DNA of 64,000 nt from Cristatella mucedo (taxonomy: Eukaryota > Bryozoa > Phylactolaemata > Cristatellidae): NCBI GenBank assembly GCA_009760855.2, contig WPIO01000001.1:13083001-13147000 (forward strand), written 5' to 3'. The position numbers were made by a program, and so were the translations under genes. Below are positions 36,361 through 49,381 of this stretch, piece after piece. Under the pieces are notes generated by a model that was not told the origin of the DNA, did not search any database, and saw only the letters and a list, made by a program, of their open reading frames with translations. The stretch's first letter is position 1, and each line of letters opens with the position of its first letter.

Positions 36361-36525
36361 ATTGTTTTTTTATTTCCTTCCCCCCAGTCTGGCCCGACCA
36401 GTCCGACCACAGCTGGTGTCTAGTGGTTGGAGCAGCTCAACTTTTCTTGCTTCTGATTGACAAGATTTGCTCACTCTTAGGCATCATCAGCAACTACCTT
36501 ATACGATGCTATAATGAACTAGTAA

Positions 36526-36862
36526 TAATAATAATAGATTGATATAGTATCCACAGAGAACTGAATTTTTTCCATGGCACTTTAAGATGCTGTATAGAGC
36601 TGGTTTGGCCCAGTGGTTAAGGTACTTGCTCCGACCAAGGTCTGGTCGAGATCGTGGGCCGAGCCCTGAGGCATATGTGAAGCATCTGAATAGAGATTTG
36701 TTTTCTTAGGGTGCTTTACAAATGAATTTTTTTAAATTACCAATTGATTGGTGGTAACATCCAAAAACATCAATCGCAGTGTAAGCATGCATATGCAGAT
36801 GAAGGACGAATCATAAAGACCCACTAAATGCTGTAATACACAGGTGTATTTTACAGGTTATT
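36526..36862 (-). pseudogene. LINE-A 3' UTR copy split by a SINE-A
   Basis: The reversed (ATT)n and tail (36526-36590, AATAATAATAATAGATTG) and the reversed 3' UTR with RT end (36745-36862, GTAAGCATGCATATGCAGA and GACCCACTAAATGCTGT) belong to one minus-strand LINE-A. The plus-strand SINE-A at 36596-36735 lies between them. Confidence 0.6.
36596..36735 (+). repeat. SINE-A nested in LINE-A
   Basis: TTTGGCCCAGTGGTTAAGG (A box), GTGGGCCGAGCCC (B-box position), then GCATATGTGAAGCATCTGAA, TAGAGATTTGTTTTCTTAGG and GCTTTACAAATGAATT. This is the most complete SINE-A head and tail in the window. Confidence 0.8.
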
Positions 36863-37007
36863 ACTCTGCTAAGAGAACTGATACAGTGTTTATATTACTG
36901 TCATTATTTCGATGCCATCTCAGCAGTTGCCATTGCCAGGTCTACATTATTTATTTCTTTAAGAATAATGTCTAGTATATTGTACTGACATTGAATTTTT
37001 GCTGCAG

Positions 37008-37228
37008 ATGCTACCAGGAGTGCGGGAGGCAGTAGCAGCAGTGGTAGCAGCTCTAGCAGCAGTGAAGTACAACGCAGATCACGTTCTGATGCCAGTGAAG
37101 TGGCCGTGAAAAGCAGCAGACCAAGGTCGCTACACGAAGTTTCAAAGGTGAATAGTCCTAGCAAGAAAACCATCTGGTCCAGGATGAAGTCGTCGGCAGC
37201 AAAGCAGATAAGCAAGATCAAGCACCGG
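37008..37228 (+). CDS. Probable MCTP upstream exon, Ser-rich with basic helix
   Basis: A good acceptor (TTTTTGCTGCAG) and donor (CGG followed by GTGAGC) bracket one open frame of 73 codons after two leading bases. It encodes a Ser-rich start (GGSSSSGSSSSSSEVQRR) and ends in a basic helix-like run (IWSRMKSSAAKQISKIKHR). It ends in phase 0 and so joins the exon at 40274 in frame. It needs one base from a preceding exon that I did not find. Link to MCTP is inferred from strand, order, phase and the Ser/basic N-termini known in animal MCTP proteins. Confidence 0.55.
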
Positions 37229-37756
37229 GTGAGCAACAGTGACAGTCTTGCTGGTTGACTACCAAGCTAGCTGTTGCTAGCCTTGTGATTACGTGTCTCA
37301 ATCAGTGTCACTTGAGAGCACGTCTTTCTCGGCAGCATCCGATGCACAGTACTTATGCAAATGCAGCCGTCTGGCAAAGGTGCTAAATATCAGCTGCCTC
37401 AAGTAGCTTATGACACAAAAGTAGTGTTATGTGCCAGTGGTTCACTACTTCACGTGGTCAGCAGCCGAGGAGGAAAGCTAGGATAAGGATCAGCGAGAGG
37501 ATCAGGTTTGAGAAAGCCTTGCAAGTTGTAGGCATGAGGATACTGCACGGCTGAGACGATAATGAGCATGACGATGGCAGAAAAAGGAATAGATTGCACT
37601 GTGTGTGGGTTGGGTTCAAGGAGACTGGAAAGTGTAAGGCATAGCTGAGGAGGAACAACTAGCGTTGTAAGGCTGGCTACGTAAATAGCACTCATTTCAG
37701 TTGCACCCAAGTTCACCTGGTTCAGTCGAAAACCAGCAAATAATGGCTCGATTTAC
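37229..37756. other. Intron sequence without recognised element
   Basis: Short minus-strand frames only. It lies between the Ser-rich exon and the solo LTR. Confidence 0.4.
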
Positions 37757-38443
37757 TGTAGCCGAGTTCGAGGGGTCGGAGGCTATTTGCTGGCAAGCCC
37801 AGCCATACTCTGGCCAAGCCGCTAGCCATGCCGCTGACCTAGGGTAAGACCAGCGGCCGTCAGGTTAGACCTCTTTATAATATTGCATGCGCCAACAACA
37901 ACAACACGGGGACTAAACAAGTCTTCAGGGAGGGTTCTATACAAAGTACACTATAGGGGCGCAAAACGACGAATCAAGTGCTAACAAACATGTTAGTTGG
38001 TCAGTCGGCTTCCGCAGTCCCGCCGTTATACCGACTCCGTTCCAACAGTACGAGCATACACCGTAAAAGATCCGGCTAGCTGAGTAACTGCTTGGCTAGT
38101 CGCAGTCGACATCCACCACAGTCGAGAGCTTCCGCCGGCCGAAAGACACCAACTGACGGGGGGGGGGGGGCACCACAAACACGCTACACGGGGAACTCGG
38201 AATATACAAGTCACAACAACGAGCGTGCTATCCAGCTCTGCTCGGACCTTGGGCACTCGTTGCCTTGCGTGCGTGGCCGCATCGCTGGAGCACGCCTGCA
38301 ACAATCCAGGTGCATCACTCGGCGAGACAGGGAGCCTCCAACACGACTTAGTCGGCCAACTTCTCCTACCCAAGAGCCCCGGTGACCCCCTCGTCACCGC
38401 ACATGCACTCCTGTCTCAGCCAACAGAACCTAGCCTGGGTACA
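37757..38443 (-). mobile_element. Solo LTR-like element, copy 2 (inverted)
   Basis: The reverse complement matches 9602-10338 from TGTACCCAGG to CTCGGCTACA, apart from the extra stretch in copy 1. Flanks share only GTA directly at the ends (CAGTA would match if the end is set three bases in), so its target duplication is uncertain. It lies in a probable MCTP intron in antisense orientation. Confidence 0.75.
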
Positions 38444-38755
38444 TACTGTTTGCCTAGCAATATTGTTCACCAGTTGGTTCGGATGTGCTAGCCATTTGCA
38501 GTAATTGGTGTGCACACAACTGACTGGAGCCTTCTATTATCTGGAGAGGCTGCAATCCATGTCTTCTCCTGGGGGGGGGGACCCTTAGGTAAGCTAACCG
38601 GTCGGATGAGATGGGCTGCTGCATTGGCTCCAAACGGTGGTCACGAATGGCAAGCAGGTGCAAGGCAGGCAGCAGACAATGCACCTAGTATTCCGGCATC
38701 GATACAAGAAGTTCACTTTTCGAATTGAAATATGAAACCTCACGTGCAGTATGAT

Positions 38756-38998
<243 letters not shown>

Positions 38999-38999
38999 A

Positions 39000-40273
39000 T
39001 AAGGGGAACCTTTGTGTGCAAATGCTTTTTATTGATTTCCTCTGACTTGTCGATTCCATGCGCTCACGTGCACTGAACGCAGGTCTGCATCGTGCCAGCT
39101 CTCAATTTGCTCTGGCTCACAATTGTGCTACTCAAATCCGATCGGCCCCGTGTGTCCCACGAATTCCGAATTTCCTGCCTCGCAAAAATGCGACTGGTAG
39201 CTTAGGCAGGCATATCTTGGATAGCTTGGGCAGATAAGCCAGCATAAGCTGGGTGCCGTGCAGTTCGTCCTTTCTTTGAAGTGTGAGCCCTGGCTTAAAG
39301 CATTTCAAAGCACCGTCTCCTCTTGCACCAAGGCTTCTCAAAGTTATGTCCTCTGGTACAATGATTCTAGCTATTTCAATGAAAACTGGATCAGCTAAGA
39401 TGAGCCACTTTGCAAGTATGCGTAGATGGACACCGCCTACGAACTTCAAGATGGAGGTAGCACTAGTGTTCTCTGCAAACTACTCTGTCTACCTGGTGAC
39501 CAAGCAACAACCCCTCTGCATTTTCTTGCCCTCGGATGACACTAGGGCTTATATACCAATTAGGTTTTTTATATAGCATTTAGGGCTGTGCACCATAATC
39601 CGGCGATAGAACGTGACTGCCGATGTGCCAGGGGGTGAGATGCCAGGGGTGAGGCACCAGCCTGCAGATGATCCGCTAACGGTATCATAGCCATTCGATC
39701 GAAGGCTTGCCTTCGCGCTGCGAATTGCCTCTTAGCGTTCGTGTCAACTGTTAGCTCCGTGTGCCCTCTTTTCTTACTGCTTAGCACCAGTGGTCTGGCC
39801 ATGCTATACTGCTGCTAATCGCGAGCTGTGCCTTGCGGCTACTAGCCCCAGACACGTTTAATTTCTGCAGCCGATGGCAGCTGTGGGCTATCTGCTGTCC
39901 AGCAGAGCTGCAGCTGGCCACCGGCACCAGTCGGCTTTTGCTGTGTGGCCGTGCCCTCGAACACCGCAGACGTTTCGTTCTTTCGCTGCCGCCTTTGCTC
40001 TCTCCTCGCCTTGCTCGCCTCTCGGTGCCTCAGGTGGAGGCCTCCTTTGTTTCGTTGCAACGACGATTGCACGCTTCTCGCCGTCGACCATGTCGATGAC
40101 TCGCCTCGTGGGTGTTGTAGACGAAAGAGCACCTGATAGTGCCTGCCGACCGTGTCATCAGTAGCAGTCAGCCGGAGCTTTGTGCAGCGGCTGGCTCTCG
40201 ACTCGAGCAGCGTGCTTCGGTTCCGGGGACGCACAGTGATGCGCGGCCGGAGAGTCCCCTGCTTTTGTCTCAG
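39000..40273. other. Probable intron with GC-rich right end
   Basis: A minus-strand frame from about 39482 to 39132 (containing ILADPVFIEIARIIVPEDIT) looks less random than its surroundings, but I recognise no family. From about 39830 the sequence becomes CpG-rich up to the next exon. It could be a promoter for a shorter MCTP transcript. Confidence 0.35.
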
Positions 40274-40729
40274 TCCGGCCACTCGTTGCTTTCGCCAGTG
40301 CTGACGTCGTCTACTTTCTCAGACGATAGCCGACACAGCACCACTCTCGGGCGCTTGGGCAGGCAGAGCGCGGAGGGGCCTGCACCTGCTCGCACAGCCG
40401 CCGCCGCTGCTGCCGCTGCTGTCGGCTCTGCAGACGCGATCTTGTCTCTGGACAGCTCGCCTGTCCGGCAGCGCAGGACTGTACCACCGGCGACTGCCGG
40501 CGGCAGCACTGCCACCGAAGCTCGGAGCTGTTCGGCACTCGAGCTACCACTGCAGGAGCAGCAGCAGCCCTCGTTCGGCATCCGAAATGGTGAGCTCAGC
40601 AAGCTCGAGAGTGAGCTACCACAGGAGGCATCGTCGAATGCTGAGTCTAGGGATGCAGATGTGACAGGCAACGACGGTCAACACGGCAGTGGATGGGTGC
40701 CACCATTGCTGGCTGAGCAATTGGCCAAG
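40274..40729 (+). CDS. Probable MCTP upstream exon, Ser/Ala-rich N-terminal region
   Basis: It is bracketed by CTTTTGTCTCAG and AAG followed by GTAGGT; 152 codons, phase 0 at both ends. The product is low in hydrophobic residues: SGHSLLSPVLTSSTFSDDSR, a poly-Ala run, several Ser-Pro sites (DSSPVRQRR), an LPLQEQQQPS segment and an acidic end (LESELPQEASSNAES). It has no Met in frame, so it cannot carry its own start. The donor phase does not match an obvious acceptor upstream of 42994; a small exon may be missing. Disordered, Ser-rich N-termini precede the first C2 domain in several animal MCTPs. Confidence 0.5.
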
Positions 40730-42993
40730 GTAGGTCACCGAGTCACGCTGGGGTGGCGTCGGCGCATGCGAGCGCAATGCGTAACGACGATGCTCAGCAG
40801 CCGAAGCGCTGACTGCACGAGAGCCTGCTGTCGTCGTGCTGAACTGGGCTTCTTATGTGTCAACCTAAGGCACTGCAGAGCCTGGTGATGTACTCCACAG
40901 CCCGAACTCCGGCTGCAACGGCCGAGTGCAGTCAGAGATTTGTTCGAGATGCTGCACGCATGAAGGGTCACTGACAATGTCAATAGGGAGATAGTAAGAA
41001 CAACGATGGCAAGTCTTTTTGTGTAGTGCCCTAAGAGGCACAAATCCTTGTTTGGCGCTGGTGCAGTAGCTCCGCCAGCCGCCTGATTTTCACCCTGTGC
41101 AACTACTACGGAGCAATATCGACAGGCAGCTGACGCTGGGTGTTCGACCCGACCCCAGTAACCACCTTTTTCAGTAAAACTCGGCTCTTTGAAACGTGCT
41201 GCAGCAGATGAGACAATGCAGAAGCTGGCAGCCTCTATTCCTGGCCAGACAAGGAGGGGGTCATACAGAATCATAGTAAGAAGACATTGCACTAAAAGCA
41301 TACACACCAACAGAGTATGTGTTTGTTTTTGTATTTTCAATAAACGTTTTTCCATGCTTCGATTAACTTTTCAGTACGCCTGACGTCATAGAAAACTTGC
41401 CTATTATCTGAGCGAATTTACAGCAGTGGCCATACTGCAAGGATTTTTCACCTGCTTGAGTCTTAAGTCGTACCGATCATTGTCCTTGAGGAAAAATATT
41501 GAGGGCCTGCATGCAATGTCATTTGCCTTTATGGTATTGTGCATAATTGAGTTATATTATACATGCACTAATTAGAAAGAGTTCTCATGGGGCTCTATTA
41601 GCAGGCAAGTCTCATTGCCCTGACTGACCCTTTGACCCTTGGTGATGGGGGTTTTGAGGAGCATGCAGCCACCTAATCCCAAGTGGCATGGTGCCATGTG
41701 CCGTGGTTGTAAGCGTCCAGCGCCACTTTGGACCACCCGGAATGATTGTGTTAGGTGTATGGAACAGGGCTGAAGTCCACTGGTCTCTGCTTAGGCGGGT
41801 GTGGTGCTGGTAATTAGCTGTCTTTTTTAAGTGAAGTGGAGAGGCAGAACTGAACTGACCCGTCTGGTAGTGGTTTGGCCACTCGCCCCCCAGGTCTGAA
41901 GGAGCAGGCTTTTGTATAATTCATTCGTATAATTCATTTGCATAGCGCCCTAAGAGAACTTAATGTCCATTCGGGTGCATTGCATATGCCACAGGGCTCG
42001 AGCCATTGTTTAAGCCAGAATTAAATGTCTTCGACAGTGATACAGGATTATGTTTGTGCTTTAGAGGTGTGTGGGACGTGCTTTGGAGGTTTTGCCATTG
42101 ACTCACACCTGTGTGGGCAAGCCTTTTTATGTAAGAATCGGTTGGGAAGGTCAGATAAATCTTCGAATCCGAACAGCTTTTATGGTGGCTAAGGAAAAAA
42201 GCTGGTGAATGTACTGCTTCTCACTCTCCTACAGCTTCCTTCTGATTTGGGCCCATTACTGGCCACGGGTAGCCGCTTGTTTGCCGAAGGCCTGCTGTAC
42301 AGTCAAAACAGATCTCTGTTTTCGGTTGGACCCACCTTTGTGTGGGGACAGCTGTAGGCTTCAGTTAACCGAGGCAACCTGTCGTTGCAATGACGCCTGT
42401 AAGCTGTGAGCTGTTGCCGTATATTTGCATCCGGTGGCATCAGGTCAGGTGACTGGCATAGCTAACTGCATAGCTGATCACTGGTCGCTGTAATGTGGGC
42501 AGTCAGTGCTTGCAATGTAATCTAATCACTGTCCGACTATACTGCCATTAGATTTAATAGCTGCTCAGTATACCGATAGGGGTTCACCTGATGGCTGGCC
42601 TAATTAGTTTCCCTTCCTTTGAGTGTATGCGAATGCCAATAGGATCGTATGGAAGTCACTCTCTCAGTGGATCTGTTCAAGATGATAAATATTGTAATTG
42701 GCCTCTCGTGGGCTTTTTTCTCGATTCCTGTGAAGTGGAACTGTCGGCTCCTATTAGCCATGCAGAGGGAGGTACCGGTGCCAGCCTCAATGCACTTGGC
42801 AAGCGCCTCCTTCGACCGAATCGCTGCCTATTGATAGCACAGCGACCCTCGAGAAGAGGCTGCCTTTGCTGCAGGCAGCTGCGGCCACGAAAGCGGCCGG
42901 GGCTCACTAGCAGCAGCTGCACCCACCTTACGTTGCGATTGCTCGCTCTGCTGCGGCGTGTCAAAGTGGGTAGAGTGCGTCGAGGCTCGCGAC
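40730..42993. other. Intron or 5' region with SINE-A remains
   Basis: A SINE-A tail fragment lies at 41011-41048. The segment from about 42840 to 42993 is GC-rich and open in the frame of the next exon. A strong acceptor (TTTGCTGCAG, ending 42874) would extend that exon by about 40 codons, but with a phase that does not fit the exon ending 40729. Confidence 0.45.
41922..42036 (-). repeat. SINE-A, minus-strand, truncated head
   Basis: ATAATTCATTTGCATAGCGC, CCTAAGAGAACTTAATGTCC and GGGCTCGAGCC (reverse B box) are present. The A-box end is lost. Confidence 0.7.
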
Positions 42994-43204
42994 ATGGCTA
43001 GCGCCCGCGGCGAGGATGGCCCAGTGCCAAATGCGCAAAGCAGCAACAGCAAGCGCGGCGATTTGCAGGAGCTTCGCTCTCGAAGCCAATCGAGCAGCTT
43101 CAGCTCGAGCGATCGCCGAAGCAGCGGGCAGCTAGCCGGCATCAGATACACGCTCGACGTTACGCTCGTCAAGGGTGTCAAGCTGATCTCGCGAGACAGA
43201 AATG
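42994..43204 (+). CDS. MCTP: MCTP exon 1: Ser-rich lead and first strand of C2-1
   Basis: 70 codons plus one base, to a GTAAGG donor. After a polar Ser/Arg-rich lead ([17 protein letters not shown]), [20 protein letters not shown] begins the first C2 domain; the Asp in RDRNG is the first loop-1 calcium ligand. Confidence 0.8.
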
Positions 43205-46200
43205 GTAAGGCGCTCGGCGCCCGCCGTGCACTAGCCATTTACGTCGGTGCCCGAAATGGGCCGCCAGCCCAAAACTGGTCTGGCCCTGAATTGGCCCAAG
43301 GCTTAGGTGCTCGCCTTCGAGCACCAAGGTCGTGGGCTCGAGCCCTGTAGCTATGTACAGCACTTGGATAGAGATTAAGCTCTCTAAGAGGGCTATAAAA
43401 ATGAATTGCATTGTGCATTTACTATTTTATTCATTTATGAAGTCAAGTTCTGCCCAATGCTCGGTCGCTTGAAAGCTCTTGCTAGCTCAGTCGGCGTCTG
43501 CTGCCTGGAGGCCACTGCCGCGTGGCATCCGTGATGCATGCACACACTCTTGCAGGATTCAGTGACCCTTATGTGAAGCTGAAGGTGTGCGGCAAGGTGA
43601 AGTTCAAGAGCAAGATTGTCTACAAGAGTCTGAATCCGCTGTGGAACGAGCATTTCTCACTGCAGCTGAAGGACCTCCAGGAGCCGGTGATGTTGTGCGT
43701 ACTCGATCACGACACTTTCACGAAGGATGACGACATGGGCTGTGCGAGCATTTACCCTTGCCGGCTGCCAGTCGGCCAGTAAGTTGATGATAATGCCTCA
43801 GAGTTGATCTAGAATGCTTGAACTAGAAAGGTTGCACACATTGTGCCTTTGACGTAGTGTGCATCTATCCGTGAATCCGGTCTGTTTTATTAGCTGCAGT
43901 TAATAATGATAATACATTAGTAAAATTTCCTCAATGAACTTAATCTCTTTCTAGGCACTTTACTTATGTTGATTTAACCATACCAAAGGAATCTGTTGTA
44001 GGATTACTATATCCCACTGTCCTAAACGATATAATACACACAATACTTTCTTATTTCATCCATCTGTAAATGCTCGGCTCTCATTCGACCAAGTTTAACA
44101 GACATATGCCCCCCCCCCTTGGTCGGCCACGTATTTACCGTGTGTGTAGTGTGTATACTGAACTAGTAGAGCTGCATTTTTTGAAGGCACTTAACAGGTG
44201 GTTTGCACTCCCTGACCGTGTTATCCTCCCAGTGATTATGCTGAAAGGTTTTTGGTCACGCCTACTGCTTGGCCGGCCGAGCGTTGCACTTACTTTGCTG
44301 TCCAGTCATTATAGGCCTTCTGATTAGTTCAGAGCAGCCCCAAAGGGAAGACACTCCCAACGTGAAGGCGTGCTTCTGCTTTCTGCCTGCCCAATAACGG
44401 TCTATACATACTGTTCGGGCTGCTTTTAAAGTGATTTTTGATGCACTGACAGCAGCACGTTGGCATCATGGGGGCAGCCCTTGCTCTTGCTTGGCCGGTT
44501 CACGAACCTCTGGCGCCCCCTTGCGGCACGTTCTTTAGTACTGCATATATCCCTAGGCGGGCAGCACTCTGCCGATCAGCTTTTACGCATGCTTTCGTCG
44601 AATAAGACGCTTTCTTGGTTACACCGAGTCCATGCTGCTACGAAAGTCTTTCGGTAGCGTGCACCCGAAAGAGTGCCCTTGATCGACAGCTTGACCGGCA
44701 GCTGCGCTTGCTTTCAGGACGACCGAGGTCAAGCTGCCGCTGAAGGGCAGCAGCTGCAATCGAAGCGCCAAAGAGGGCAGCTTTGAGGAGGAGGAGGAGG
44801 AGGAAGATAGGCTCGGCTATTTGGTCGTGCTCTGTGAGCTCAATCTGGCCACCTGTGACCAGCCCCTGCAGCCGAACTCTGCACAGTCCTCGACCTCTGC
44901 CCTGTCAGGCAGCGCTGCTCAGGCCGAGCTGACCTTGCGGCTAGCATCTGCTGAGAACTCGCCCCAGGTCAGCTGCTCAGTTCCGTTCTGTGCTTTCTGT
45001 GCTTGCGTGCTTACATGCCTCATACGTCCGCCTGCTCAGCTGCTTTCGCTGCCATTCGAGCAAAGGCAAATGTGCTGTTGTTGACGCTGCCATTCACTAG
45101 ATCGGCGCACCTGCAGCATGCTGTCCGCTGGGATTGGATCGCGCGATGGGGAACCAGTGAGGCAGGCTCTGACGTGCCAGCGCTAAAAGCGAACCCTGCG
45201 AGGGTCTGCCTTGACCAGCGTGGCAACCCTTCTGTGGCTGTTGCATGGGGGATGATACGGTTGTTGGGCAGTTACATTTGCAGCACATAAATATGTCTTG
45301 TTCATTGCCGTTTTTGCAAACCTGTGCCAGCACTGTTAACGTGTATTTTTTCTCTTTTTAAAATTTTTCTGTTCCTGCTCGTTAGTGGGACTGGCTAATG
45401 GCGGCAGTTATGCCAGGTTGGGATAGAACCGCATCTCTCCCTTCACTGGCAGCTACCCGGATGCACTGCTGCTGACCTATGGCCGTGGGAGGAGCATGGT
45501 GACTACACCCCTTATACCACTCCTTGCGGTTTTGGACACACGAGTAGCATTGCAATACCGATTAAGCTTGTAATACATACGAATAATTCCGGTCACTGTA
45601 TTTTAAGTCACCGATCAGTGGTTCTAGTAAGCATCTCGACAAAGCAGGAAGTGTTTTGACCCTGTGATAATTGTGTTACCTCTATATATGGAAAGGTGGG
45701 CAGGTCAAGCACAGTTAGCGCCATGTGGTCCGGTCTGAACAGGTGCTGCCAGCAAGGGCAGCTGCTTGACGATGGGGGAAGACCACTGCAAGTAAGTGCT
45801 TTGTATTTGACAGCTACCAACTAAACAGCCCCATGCAAAGTAGTCTCCTACCTGGGCAAATATCTGCCCAAATCTCACGTGGCCTCTGTAAATTCTATAA
45901 TTTCCTCTGCATGCACTCTGGTTACATCAGTTAAAGACAAAAGTGATCAAGCCCTCTCACCCAGTTGAAGATTGCTCGCTTGCTTTTATTTGGCTGTGAT
46001 CTGGGATGGTGTTGGTCACATTCGACAGCATAATACGACAGCAGAATTTCGGCACCACATACGTTCCGGATGTGCTGCCGTTCTGCATCTGGCATTCGAT
46101 GTTCACATAGTACAGAACGTGAAAACTGGTTTAGGTTAAGGGTCAGTCCTGTTGCTGCATTTTGCCAGCCCTAGCTGTGCTCTCATAAATGATTTGAAAC

Positions 46201-46242
46201 TCTTAAGATCTAGTGAGTAAAAGCCGAGTAAAAGCCGTGTGC

Positions 46243-46317
<75 letters not shown>

Positions 46318-49293
46318 GCGTGTGGACCTGATTTTTCTCGCACCCTATGCTAAAGAACACCGAACGCTTACTGCCATCAGCAGCTCACTGTAGCGCACTA
46401 GAGAGTTAAGTGCTCATTGGTGCCCTAAAGTTTTTCCTAATTTTTTAATGTAGCGACTCACATTGAAGCAGCTAGTAAGTACAGCAGCTCTGCTTGCTTC
46501 TTTTTCCAGCACCGTTATCTGTAGCATACCGTGACTCTGCCATACTCCCAATATGGGTGTTGTTGTTTCCTATCTCGCTGCTTCTGTTGCTGCTGCTGCT
46601 GCTGTCACTACTTTCACTGTCGGCCACTGTCACCTCAGCAAAGCTGCTGAGATGTTCCTTGCTCACTGTAGTGCCATTAGTTGCCGTCACCAGTATGGTT
46701 ATATGGCATGTCTTGTGACCACGGTAATGGGATTCACAGCTTCTGAGCAAAACCCGGTATTTATGCTTTGATTGTCGTGACATGGTAGCCACTTTTAAGA
46801 TTTATGATCATATGTTTCTATTTCTTGCCTTTCTGATGTTGTCTTTGGTCAATACCAACTACCGATATCGTGTTCTTGCTCTCTCTCCTCGGTTTGTATC
46901 TGAAAGGCCATTGAGTGAAGAAAACACATAAGAGAATAGAACAAATTTATTTAGCATGGGGCGTGCCTGGTTGCATAAACACAGCATCCCGGAACGATTG
47001 CAGTGCCGTGCACACGTACTGGGAGTGGCGATCGTGCATTTTTTTAAGTATCCACGGTAGGCCGAGGGCTTCCATTGGCCCTCTATGGAATACTTTGCTA
47101 ACGCCATGGTCTTATACCGGATTTCGTCTAGGAAGCCAAACCTCGGTAGTAGCAGGAAATTGCTGAGTGGGGAAAAAGAACTAGCCTCTTGACATGACCA
47201 TTGCTCGACTTCACTTTTTGAGGCAAGCAGTATCTGAGCTTCTCCATACCTTGATGGATTGCATCCCCCTGCCTGTCTAAGATTACTGACTGTCTACTAC
47301 AGTGGCTGGCTAAAGATCTTATTAGCTTTCTGGTTTCTGCCTAGCCTTGACTACTGCAATTCATCTTTGGCATAGCTACCAGTGAAGCCGCATTAAGCCT
47401 CTGCAGCTGGTGGTGAATATGGCTGCAAGATTGGTCTGTCAACAGATCGAAGAGGTTCATCCATGTGTCTCTTCTGCTGGAAAAGGAGCTGCAATGGCAG
47501 AGGAAGAGCAGAATTCCTACTCTGACCCGCAACGCCTTCCACTGCTTGGCTCCTTCATACCTAGCTGAACTTCTGCACCATGTTCAGCTTCCCGGTGCCC
47601 TCAGGTCCTCCATGGACCTTGAAGAGATTTGTCAACAGCTTTTGCTTTACAAGTCCTTGACTGCAGAACTCACTTCTGCATTTCTTACATAGTGGCATGT
47701 TCTCTCTTACTGCCGACTGTGGCGCATCTTTTCCAGCCGCCCTGTGTCACTAATTTCATGCTACTCACCTCCTGACTGCTCTCCTCCTGACTCAGCATCA
47801 TATTTGTTTCTCTCTGTTGCATGAGATGGAGTCTGCTGGCTACCATATACTCACCAAAAGCTGCTTTGGCTTAGAGTGCACTAGGAAACTTTCCTTGATA
47901 ACACCCACTCGATCCATATGGCTTTGGGGAGTTGAGACTGAGACACTCCCATTAGATGACATTTATTTCTTTTTTTTTCTATGGATTTTTCTCCACTCGT
48001 ATTGGTTCATTCCTTCTACAGGTAGTCGTGACAGGCATAGACATGTACCGGCTGGTCATCTCCGTTATTTTTTAGCTAGTCACATCCAGTGATAGTGCTG
48101 CCATTTGCAGAGGGCAGCCTCCCTTACAGCCCCGCTAGGGTGCTACTGTCAGCGCACCAATGTTTCATGGTTGCTACATTCACCAGTGTATAAGGCCGTC
48201 ATAAATATTTGTATAACCATGCACCGACACGAGTTTGGGTATTTTGCTGTGTAACTGGTTCTTGCTGCCCCCCTGAAGGCAGCTGGCAGAAATGTGAGAT
48301 ATTAATACTATTAAAAATACTATTATATATATGCAAGCACTTCTCACTAATCACTTCCATTTTTTCTGACGCCGGGCATAAACGGCTGTCGAGGGTCATG
48401 GAAGGCGAAGGATTCGACACAGCACATAGTTGAGCACATATGCATAAAGCAGAAGTAGGATCTTTGACTAGAGGCTTTAGCACAAAAATGTACACCGACA
48501 TCAGCACCTCAGCAGGGCAGTAAGTTTACCTTCAGTAAATATGGCAGCACTGTTGCCGGAAGTATAAGGTAATTAGCGATCTGTAGGTCTCTGGTAGCTT
48601 GTGCTGATGCTCAAACATCCAGTAGGCACCATGCAATCCTGTGGATTTTAAACATTAACTATATTTTTTATATTATAATTTTTTATATTCTTTATACTTC
48701 ATCCTTCAGTTATAGTGGGTCGGTGGCACCTACTTTTTTAAACTGATTAACGTCTCATTAAGCACGTCTTTTGGCTTTGTGAAGGGACCACTTGCCTGTG
48801 TGTCGTGACTGCTTGCTGAGCAACCTGATCAAGGATGCGCCTGGTCGTTTGCACCACCTACATTACCTCCAGCTATCAACGGGGCTGAGGCTTTGCTGGG
48901 AATTAGTGCTTACACCCTCATCATCTTCGATTGTGTAGCCTTTTCCTGCTTCTTCTGGCTCCCGCTTGTTGAAGCCTGCCAACATGGGAGTGTTGTACCA
49001 GCCAGCCAAGGATCCTCGGGTTTTCTAATTGGCAGCTCCTTGGCAGAAAGGGTGCCGCCTCAGCTCGAACCGACTCAATCAGGTCGCTGTCGCCTCCGAA
49101 GAGCGGCAGCAGCGAGGGGATCGTTCACATTGCGCTGCTCGAGGGTCACGACCTGCTGCCCATGGACAACACGGGCCTCAGCGATCCATACGTCCGACTA
49201 CGGCTCGGCAAGGAGAGACGCAAGAGTGGCGTGAGTAGAACTCTGTACAAGATGGGCTAATTGGTGGTGGTCGTGCAATGCTGCCTAAAGTGG

Positions 49294-49381
<88 letters not shown>

